Assembly: GCA_018715445.1 (NCBI GenBank)
Contig: DVLP01000219.1
Coordinates: forward strand, 1-5,064
DNA: 5,064 bases
From: Candidatus Avipropionibacterium avicola
GTDB taxonomy: Bacteria; Actinomycetota; Actinomycetes; Propionibacteriales; Propionibacteriaceae
Direction: 5' to 3'
A program made the translations under genes and the position numbers. Shown piece by piece: positions 1-5,064 of this stretch; the stretch's first letter is position 1; the number at the start of each line of letters is the position of its first letter. The notes below the pieces were generated by a model. It was not told the DNA's origin. It saw only the letters and a list, made by a program, of their open reading frames with translations, and did not search any database.

Positions 1-1
1 G

Positions 2-1672
2 CGACTGGACCTGCGCACGGGGAGGTACGAGACCTTCGCCACCGGGGCACCTGCGGCCCTGGTCTTCGCCGGGATGGCGTTCGACCCGCAGACCGGGAAG
101 CTGTTCGCCGCGGCCTTCCCGGATCCGGACCGGGTGGCGTTCTCCTTCGACACCCGGACCCGTCGAACTGCACGTCTGTATCGCAACGTCGTCGCCGAGC
201 TGTACCAGACCGCCTCCGTCCGCCGGCCTGACGGCACCGTCAGCCACCTGATGTACAACCCCGACATCGGCGTACTGCACTGGGACCCGCAGGAGGAGAC
301 CCTGACGCCCGCACTGATCGGTGAGCGGCTGCTGGGCCTGGAACTGCCGTACTCGAACGGACAGTCCGGGATCTTCCGGGTCATCACCAGCCCGGACGGG
401 GCGATCCGAATGCCCGGTGGCTGGTACGACCCTGCTGCGGATGCGCTGGTGACAGGTCCGGAGCCGGAGGAGGAGCTGACGTGGTTCGCCCGGCGCGGCA
501 GTCGGGCCTGGGGAGTGTCAGTCGAGGGCGCCGACGCACGGATCGGCGTGTGGGACCTCGACACTGGACGGGTGGAGATGATCGCCACCATTGCTGACGG
601 CACCATCCACGGGGTGAACCTGACCGCTGACGGTGACGTGCTCTCGGTGTCGCTGTACGGGGTGATCCGTCGCCACGACGGGACGACCGGCAGGGAATGC
701 TTCTCGCGACCGACCCCGACGACCGCAGTCGGTCGGGTGGACTGCCTGCGCCGCATCGACCGGCGGCGTCTGCTCGGGACACCGTTCATCACACAACGCT
801 TCTGGGAGCTGGACCTGGTCACCGGCGACGGGGTGGACCGCGGTCGGGCGGCTGCCGGACCCGGCGAGGTGCTCCAGACCTGGCGGATCGGCACGATGGT
901 CTACCTCGCGGCCTACTCCCGGGCAGAGCTGACGGCCTACGACCCGGACCAGCCGGTGTGCTTCGGCACCAATCCGCGGGTGGTCGCGCAGGCACCGACC
1001 GGCATGCGGCCCATCGCGGCCGCCGATGACGGTCGCCACCTGTTCTTCTCCAGCAGCCACCACTACGGACACCTGGGCGGGGTGCTGACCCGCTATGACA
1101 CCGACTCGGGCGAGGCCGTCCACCACGACGACCCCTTGCCGGACCTGACCATCGCGAGCCTGGTCCGCGACCCGGCCTCGGGAATTCTGCTGGCCGGCAC
1201 GACGATCCACGCCGACTGCGGGAGTGCGCCGCCGAAGGCCGCGAGAGCGCGCCTGGCCCGGATCGACCCGGACTCGTTGGCCGTCGTTCAGCAGGCTGAG
1301 CTGCCCGACGGGGTGGAGTCTGTGCGGGTGGTTGGTCTGATCGACGCGGACCGGGTGCTGTGCTTGGCGACGCTGCCGGGCGCGGAGGTCCCGCGCTGGT
1401 TCACGGTGTCGAGCGGGAAGCTGACCGTGCCCGATGCGGCGCAGTGGCAACCGTTGCCGCGCGCGGCCGAACGAGTGGTGGCGACCGGGCGACCGGGCAG
1501 GTTCGTCCTGGTCACTGAGGGACGCCATGAGCTCTGGGACCTCGCCGGGGAGCAATCATTGAGAGTGCTGGCCGATGAGCCCGACTCCTACCTGGCCCAC
1601 GTCGAGGACGATGACCTCTTCCTGGCCACCGGCTCGGAGATCATCCTGTACGAGGGGGTCCTTGTCCCATGA
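2..1672 (+). CDS. Beta-propeller-like protein of unknown function (5' end outside window)
   Basis: The reading frame is already open at the left edge and codes sensibly before the first ATG (position 74): the 24 upstream codons contain LDLRTGRYE, a propeller-type strand. The true start is therefore outside the window, and 556 residues are visible. Short motifs of the form (L/Y/W)-D-x-x-(T/S)-G recur along the protein, counting from the Met at 74: WDLDTGR (160-166), LDLVTGD (246-252), AYDP (288-291), RYDTDSGE (340-347), RIDPDSL (396-402), LWDLAGE (487-493). Each is followed by beta-rich sequence, as expected for blades of a propeller. The segment YGHLGGVLTRYD (331-342), followed by PDLTIASL and LLAGTTI, resembles from memory a family of uncharacterised bacterial propeller proteins sometimes found near polysaccharide-degradation genes; that link is recollection, not shown here. 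No catalytic site is recognised. Signal peptide and location cannot be judged without the N-terminus. The stop overlaps the next gene by four bases. Confidence 0.85.
   Translation, partial: RLDLRTGRYETFATGAPAALVFAGMAFDPQTGKLFAAAFPDPDRVAFSFDTRTRRTARLYRNVVAELYQTASVRRPDGTVSHLMYNPDIGVLHWDPQEETLTPALIGERLLGLELPYSNGQSGIFRVITSPDGAIRMPGGWYDPAADALVTGPEPEEELTWFARRGSRAWGVSVEGADARIGVWDLDTGRVEMIATIADGTIHGVNLTADGDVLSVSLYGVIRRHDGTTGRECFSRPTPTTAVGRVDCLRRIDRRRLLGTPFITQRFWELDLVTGDGVDRGRAAAGPGEVLQTWRIGTMVYLAAYSRAELTAYDPDQPVCFGTNPRVVAQAPTGMRPIAAADDGRHLFFSSSHHYGHLGGVLTRYDTDSGEAVHHDDPLPDLTIASLVRDPASGILLAGTTIHADCGSAPPKAARARLARIDPDSLAVVQQAELPDGVESVRVVGLIDADRVLCLATLPGAEVPRWFTVSSGKLTVPDAAQWQPLPRAAERVVATGRPGRFVLVTEGRHELWDLAGEQSLRVLADEPDSYLAHVEDDDLFLATGSEIILYEGVLVP
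1652..1658 (+). promoter_or_regulatory. Ribosome binding site of the small membrane protein
   Basis: GAGGGGG lies 10 bases before the ATG at 1669 and inside the 3' end of the propeller gene. It supports the overlapping start and suggests that ribosomes can also load here independently of the upstream gene. Confidence 0.6.
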
Positions 1673-1998
1673 GTGCGCCGATTCAGCCACGCAGGCCGGG
1701 GCAGCTCGGGGTCGTGGCCCTGATCGTGACCTGTGTGAGTGTCGCGGGCATGTACGGGTTCTGGGCCCTGGACTTCATGCGAGGCTGGGACTTCACCACT
1801 GGACGGCCGTTCAAGGTGATCGGCAACGTGCTGCTGGCCACGACCGTGGCCGGAACGGCCCTCGGGCTGATGGCCCTGATCACTGCCCGCGGTCGGGGCA
1901 CCGGCCTGGCGGCCCTGATCACGGGGGTCGTTGCCCTGCTCCCGGTGATCATCGTCCTGGGTGTGCTGCATCTGTTGGTCACCACCATCCCGGGCTGA
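1669..1998 (+). CDS. Small three-helix membrane protein, DUF4190-like
   Basis: This 109-residue protein has a short basic, proline-containing N-terminus (MSAPIQPRRP) followed by three hydrophobic segments at about residues 13-34, 51-72 and 79-104. The loop between the last two, ITARGRGTGLAALITG, resembles the Arg/Gly-rich turn and glycine-rich final helix of DUF4190-type actinobacterial membrane proteins. Those usually have two helices, so the match is by style rather than certain. The ATG overlaps the upstream TGA (ATGA), and a good ribosome binding site (GAGGGGG at 1652-1658, 10 bases upstream) supports this start. Coupling to the propeller gene suggests that the two products are made together and may act together at the membrane, but no biochemical role can be assigned. 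The gene ends 31 bases from the convergent response regulator gene. Confidence 0.8.
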   Translation: MSAPIQPRRPGQLGVVALIVTCVSVAGMYGFWALDFMRGWDFTTGRPFKVIGNVLLATTVAGTALGLMALITARGRGTGLAALITGVVALLPVIIVLGVLHLLVTTIPG

Positions 1999-2029
1999 TG
2001 AGGGGCGACCCGGTCTGATCTCGAGTCAC

Positions 2030-2659
2030 TCAACGAGGCAGCAGCTGGTGGGTCCAGGCGATGACCACGGCGTGGGTGCGGTCCCGGGCACCGAGCTTGG
2101 CGATGACCTTGGCGACATGGGTCCGTACGGTTTCGGTGCCGATCACCAGTCGAGCAGCGACCTCGGCGTTGGTGAGGCCCTCGGCGACCAGTTCGAGCAC
2201 GTCGAGCTCGCGTTCACTGGGTGCCGGCCCGGCCCAGACCGGCCCGGTGGCACGGGTGAGCAGTTCGCGTACCCGCTCGGGATAGACCATGCTCTGCCCG
2301 TCGGCGACCGTGCGTACGGCGTTGACGACCTGGTCGGCGGTGCTGCGCTTGAGCAGGAAGCCGGCTGCGCCGGCCTGCAGGGCAGCCTGGACGTGGTCGT
2401 CATGACCGAAGGTGGTCAGGACCAGTACGCGGGGTGGGTGGTCGCCACGCAGCACGAGTTCGGTGGCGCGGATCCCGTCGACCTTGGGCATGCGCACGTC
2501 CATCACCACGACATCGGGTCGCATCCGTCGGGTGATCTCCACCGCCTCGACGCCGTCGCCGGCCTGGGCGACGACCTCGATGTCGGGTTCGGCGTCGAGG
2601 ATCAGGGCGATCCCGGACCGGATGATGGGCTCGTCGTCGACGAGGGCGACGCGGATCAC
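2030..2659 (-). CDS. NarL/FixJ (LuxR-type) response regulator
   Basis: This 209-residue, two-domain DNA-binding response regulator is the output half of the two-component system encoded with the kinase just upstream. The receiver domain covers about residues 1-120: acidic pocket D8/D9, phospho-acceptor D54 in VVMDVRMP, switch residue T82 in VLVLTTFG, and K104 in FLLKRS. After a linker, a LuxR-type helix-turn-helix spans about 146-205, with SERELDVLELVAEGLTNAEVA, then the recognition-helix region IGTETVRTHVAKVIAKLG. All expected residues are present and the length is normal for the family. The start is GTG, overlapping the kinase stop in GTGA, with a clear AGGAG site five bases upstream; the N-terminus MIRVALVDDEP fits the family exactly. 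It should be cytoplasmic, dimerise on phosphorylation and regulate transcription. Target genes are unknown; autoregulation of this unit is plausible but unproven. Confidence 0.95.
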   Translation of the reverse strand: MIRVALVDDEPIIRSGIALILDAEPDIEVVAQAGDGVEAVEITRRMRPDVVVMDVRMPKVDGIRATELVLRGDHPPRVLVLTTFGHDDHVQAALQAGAAGFLLKRSTADQVVNAVRTVADGQSMVYPERVRELLTRATGPVWAGPAPSERELDVLELVAEGLTNAEVAARLVIGTETVRTHVAKVIAKLGARDRTHAVVIAWTHQLLPR

Positions 2660-3936
2660 GGCTGCTCCTGAGGGGACGGGTCGGCATGGGCAGGGCTGTG
2701 ACTGACCGGTTTGTGACTGACCGGGCCGTGACTGACCGGGTCAGGACCGACCGGAATGGTGGCCACGACCTGCCACTGGTGGTCGCGGCAGGAGGTGGAC
2801 ACCGTGCCGTCGACCAGGGCGGCCCGCTCCTGCATCCCGAGGATGCCGCGGCCACCGGTGGTGCGGTCATGGGCGCCCTGTTGGGGCGCAGGGTTGTCGA
2901 CGGTCAGCCTTAGGTGGGTGTCGTCCTGGCTGATCCGGACCTCGACGGGTGAATCGGGGGCGTGCCGGTGGGCGTTGGTCAGGGCCTCGGCCAGGATGTC
3001 GAGTACCGCTGCCCACACCAGGGCCGGCACGTCACGATGGTCATCGGTCACGGTGACCTGCAGACCGGCCCGACGGTGCCGATCGACCAGCGTCGGCAGG
3101 TCGTCACGGGTCGTGCGACGCGCCGGGGTCGCGGGGTCGCGGAGCAGGCCGAGCAGATGGTCGAGCTCGGCCTGGGCCTGAGCGGAGGTCTGCTCGATGA
3201 TCTGCAGGGCCCCCTTGGCCTGGTCGGGCTGGTGGTCGTGCACCCGCCGGGCCGCGGCCGCCTGGATCGAGATGATCGCCAGGGCGTGGCCGATGCCGTC
3301 ATGCAGTTCGCGGGCGAGCGCGGTGTGGCGCCGCTCGTCGGCCAGCCTGGCCTCGGCGACCGCGAGTCGGTCGGCCGCACTGGGGCCGAGCAGCACCGGG
3401 GCCATCCGGAGGGCGACCCACCCCGACAGCCACGGACCGGCGACCATGAGCACCGTCATGATGGTGGCGCCCATGACCGGGTGGACGGCCAGCGCGGCGA
3501 TGCCGGTGCGCTCCAGCAGCTCGGTCCGTCCGGTCGCGATCCAGAGCCAGGAGAGCACCGCGCCGGGCACCAGACCGAGCAGGCAGAACCCGGTCACCAG
3601 GCCGGTGACGGCGTGGAGCAGGGTCCAGGCCGAGGTCCGCCACCGGTGACGCAGGGCCGGGGTGGGTGTCGGCTCCAGGTTGACCCCCAGCAGAGTGCGG
3701 GCCGCGGTGACCTCGATCTCGCGCACCCCGGGCAGCAGTCCGAGCACCACGGCGACCACGATGACCCCGATGCTGCTGGCCGCCAGGGAGGTCGCGGTGA
3801 GCCGACCGTTCTCGGGGAGCAGGCTGATCGTGCCGCCGGTCAGGATGGCGGCCGCCATCGCGATCGCCGCCCCCAGCATCAGCCACGCCCCGCGCAGCAG
3901 CAGCCAGGCACCTCGGTGGGCCACGGTCCGGATCAT
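2656..3936 (-). CDS. Membrane-bound sensor histidine kinase, NarL/DesK (HisKA_3) type
   Basis: This 426-residue kinase autophosphorylates on histidine and should pass the phosphate to the adjacent response regulator. Four hydrophobic segments lie at about residues 12-36, 49-69, 104-132 and 144-174, joined by short loops, so there is no sizeable extracellular sensor. A charged linker (about 187-208) leads to the HisKA_3 dimerisation domain with phospho-acceptor H212 in ELHDGIGHAL. The ATPase domain follows: N-box with N321 in LAEALTNAHRHA, VDNPAP (346-351) and the glycine box GGRGILGMQERA (361-372). The domain ends near TIPV (393-396); the remaining 30 residues are an extra tail containing Pro-Val-Ser-His repeats. 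The ATG at 3936 overlaps the upstream gene's stop (ATGA). The frame is open for another 108 codons, but these are antisense-like Gly/Pro/Arg sequence overlapping the upstream gene. No strong ribosome binding site precedes the ATG (only AAGAATGG-like sequence), which fits translational coupling. Confidence 0.94.
   Translation of the reverse strand: MIRTVAHRGAWLLLRGAWLMLGAAIAMAAAILTGGTISLLPENGRLTATSLAASSIGVIVVAVVLGLLPGVREIEVTAARTLLGVNLEPTPTPALRHRWRTSAWTLLHAVTGLVTGFCLLGLVPGAVLSWLWIATGRTELLERTGIAALAVHPVMGATIMTVLMVAGPWLSGWVALRMAPVLLGPSAADRLAVAEARLADERRHTALARELHDGIGHALAIISIQAAAARRVHDHQPDQAKGALQIIEQTSAQAQAELDHLLGLLRDPATPARRTTRDDLPTLVDRHRRAGLQVTVTDDHRDVPALVWAAVLDILAEALTNAHRHAPDSPVEVRISQDDTHLRLTVDNPAPQQGAHDRTTGGRGILGMQERAALVDGTVSTSCRDHQWQVVATIPVGPDPVSHGPVSHKPVSHSPAHADPSPQEQP
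2665..2669 (-). promoter_or_regulatory. Ribosome binding site deciding the GTG start of the response regulator
   Basis: On the minus strand this reads AGGAG, five bases before the GTG at 2659-2657. It lies within the kinase coding region and, with the GTGA overlap, fixes the non-ATG start. Confidence 0.65.
2698..2757. repeat. 15-bp in-frame tandem repeat, four units, in the kinase 3' end
   Basis: On the + strand the unit begins GTGACTGACCGG. The first 12 bases are identical in the units starting at 2698, 2713 and 2728, and the last three bases vary. A fourth, degenerate unit (AGGACCGACCGG) starts at 2743. Read on the coding (minus) strand, the units give PVGPD, PVSHG, PVSHK and PVSHS, near residues 396-415 of the kinase. 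Because the period is 15, gain or loss of a unit would keep the frame. Confidence 0.9.
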
Positions 3937-5000
3937 CGGACCATTCTTGCGCGATGTCCGGCATAGGCCCAGACCGCCAGGCCCAACAGGGGTCCCCAGT
4001 ACCACAGCGGAAGCAGCAACAGATAGATCCGCATCTCGGGGTTGAACCAGGAGAACTGCACCAGGAGGGGGATGGCCGCCATCGTCACCAGGGTGGCCAC
4101 CAGCGCGCCCGGCACGATCGCAGCAGCCGGTGGCACGGTGCGACCACCGATCACCGGAAGCCAGCGGGGGACGACCTCGCCCCAAGGGCGGATCAGACCG
4201 ACCGTCAGGATGGCTCCCCACCAGGCACCGAGCGAGAGCATGATGCCCCAGGCGTCCCACTGGTCATGGCCTGCCAGCCACGCCGGGCGGCCGATCGGCC
4301 ACGGTGTGAGCCAACTGAGTCGGGCCAACGCGTACGGCAGGGGACCGGCCGCCGCCAGGAGGGTGACCACGACCCGATGGCGTACCAGCCAGGCGGTGAT
4401 GCGCCGCAGACTGTGGCGCCCGCGCAGCGCCGCGACCGACAGGGCGATCCACAGACCGAGCGTCGACATCGACACCACCAGCGCCCAGACCTGGTCCAGC
4501 TGGTGGACGAGCTGGGGGAGCAGGTCGGCGACCACGGCCAGCACCAGCGGCCCGGCCAGCACCGCTGCCACGATGATCCCCACACCCAGCAGCACCATCC
4601 ACGGTCGCGCCCGTGCGCTGCGCACCGCCGCGACGATGACCACGGCGATGCCGGCGACGGGCAGCAGCAGGGCGACCAGGTAGCCGACGACGGCCAGCGC
4701 TGACATGCTCATGGTCGCGGCGAACAGCAGCAGCGTCAGCACCGGACTGACGATCCTGACCATGGCCACGGTGCCGGGCACCTGGGGTCGCAGGGTCGCG
4801 ATCCCGGCAGTGACGGCGCCCACCAGGCCGAGCGCCCCGAGCAGTCCGGTGAAGGCCGTTGGTCCGAGCAGCATCTGGGCCAGCATCGACAGTTGGGTGC
4901 CGGCGTACGGATTCAGCGCGGGGAACAGCAACCAGGCCAGGCACTGCACCATGAGGACGGCCGAAGCGAGGGCCGCAGCGGAAAGGGTCGAACGATTCAT
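3933..5000 (-). CDS. Polytopic membrane protein of unknown function, first gene of the kinase/regulator unit
   Basis: This 355-residue integral membrane protein has roughly 9-10 hydrophobic segments, at about 7-27, 47-67, 82-98, 100-126, 134-158, 171-192, 209-229, 250-270, 291-313 and 325-347. The first is preceded by a short MNRS N-terminus and looks like an uncleaved anchor. Two stretches stand out as likely conserved: PLPYALARLSWLTPWPIG (220-237) and RPWGEVVPRWLPVIGGR (271-287). The second resembles, from memory, a motif of uncharacterised actinobacterial membrane proteins. No transporter signature, ATP-binding motif or enzyme active site is seen. The ATG at 5000 is preceded by AAGG eight bases upstream (5009-5012). 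The frame stays open to the window edge, but those 21 codons contain no ATG, GTG or TTG, so this start is the best one. The stop overlaps the kinase start (ATGA). Its position suggests a signal-perceiving or regulated partner of the kinase; that is inference. Confidence 0.85.
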   Translation of the reverse strand: MNRSTLSAAALASAVLMVQCLAWLLFPALNPYAGTQLSMLAQMLLGPTAFTGLLGALGLVGAVTAGIATLRPQVPGTVAMVRIVSPVLTLLLFAATMSMSALAVVGYLVALLLPVAGIAVVIVAAVRSARARPWMVLLGVGIIVAAVLAGPLVLAVVADLLPQLVHQLDQVWALVVSMSTLGLWIALSVAALRGRHSLRRITAWLVRHRVVVTLLAAAGPLPYALARLSWLTPWPIGRPAWLAGHDQWDAWGIMLSLGAWWGAILTVGLIRPWGEVVPRWLPVIGGRTVPPAAAIVPGALVATLVTMAAIPLLVQFSWFNPEMRIYLLLLPLWYWGPLLGLAVWAYAGHRARMVR

Positions 5001-5032
5001 GGCTCCAGCCTTGGCGAGCGCAGCTCGATCGA

Positions 5033-5054
5033 GGATCCCCCGGTCGGGGGAACC
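5033..5054. promoter_or_regulatory. Near-perfect 22-bp inverted repeat upstream of the membrane protein/kinase/regulator unit
   Basis: The arms GGATCCCCCG (5033-5042) and CGGGGGAACC (5045-5054) pair at 9 of 10 positions around a two-base centre. The element lies 32 bases upstream of the ATG at 5000, in what should be the leader or promoter region. A perfect 10-bp palindrome, CTCGATCGAG (5024-5033), abuts it, and CCGGCCGG (5053-5060) follows. A dimeric regulator operator is the favoured reading. It could instead be the stem of a terminator for a gene beyond the window, although no T-rich run follows in either visible direction. No clear -10/-35 pair is recognisable in the 64 bases available. 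Confidence 0.4.
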
Positions 5055-5064
5055 GGCCGGATCC

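Noticed and set aside
707..735. Inverted repeat CGACCGAC / GTCGGTCG with a 13-base spacer
   Set aside because: It lies in the middle of the propeller coding sequence with no T run or gene boundary nearby. It is most likely a chance result of GC-rich codon use.
518..1555. 345-codon - strand open frame opposite the propeller gene
   Set aside because: It is an antisense shadow with Arg/Gln/His-rich composition and no recognisable domain, while the + strand frame encodes regular propeller motifs.
1990..2013. Possible intrinsic terminator between the convergent genes
   Set aside because: The stem is only five pairs with a long loop and no T-tract, and it starts inside the coding end, so it is too weak to annotate.
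1961..2671. 236-codon + strand open frame opposite the response regulator
   Set aside because: It mirrors the regulator codon for codon, has Gly/Asp-rich composition, and conflicts with a fully canonical receiver/HTH protein.
2962..3966. 334-codon + strand open frame opposite the kinase
   Set aside because: The translation is Gln/Gly/Asp/Arg/His-rich low-complexity sequence typical of the antisense strand of a GC-rich gene. The kinase on the other strand has all its catalytic motifs.
3937..4260. N-terminal extension of the kinase reading frame by 108 codons
   Set aside because: It overlaps the membrane protein gene in another frame, is rich in Gly/Pro/Arg/His without family resemblance, and the ATG at 3936 forms the same ATGA overlap seen at the other junctions.
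3954..4703. 249-codon + strand open frame opposite the polytopic membrane protein
   Set aside because: It is Arg/Gln/His/Asp-rich antisense sequence; the minus strand gives clear membrane helices.

Overview
This is a GC-rich window (about two thirds G+C by eye) with strong G/C bias at third codon positions. Its gene content is typical of a high-GC actinobacterium: a NarL/DesK-type two-component system, a small DUF4190-like membrane protein and an actinobacterial-style polytopic membrane protein. A Propionibacteriales-like host is possible, but the sequence alone does not settle it. I see no rRNA, tRNA, mobile element, CRISPR array or phage gene.

The layout is two convergent gene groups separated by 31 bases. 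On the + strand, from the left edge to 1998, lie the 3' part of a large beta-propeller-like gene, whose start is outside the window, and a 109-residue three-helix membrane protein. The two overlap by four bases (ATGA). On the - strand, from 5000 down to 2030, lies a three-gene unit: a polytopic membrane protein of unknown function with about 10 helices, a membrane-bound sensor histidine kinase, and a LuxR/NarL-type response regulator. Both internal junctions are again four-base overlaps (ATGA and GTGA), so the three proteins are probably made from one transcript with coupled translation.

The simplest reading of the - strand unit is a complete signalling module. The kinase has four helices, very short external loops and no extracellular sensor domain, so it probably detects a membrane event or a partner protein. 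The co-translated membrane protein is the obvious partner candidate. The regulator carries all the canonical phosphorylation residues and a C-terminal helix-turn-helix. Its targets are not visible, but a near-perfect 22-bp inverted repeat 32 bases upstream of the first gene could be an operator.

The more unusual details are the inverted repeat and a 15-bp tandem repeat that gives the kinase an extra C-terminal tail of Pro-Val-Ser-His pentapeptides. The propeller gene and its membrane partner have no assigned function. Nothing here is clearly a new defence, mobile or biosynthetic system; most of the window is ordinary actinobacterial chromosome.
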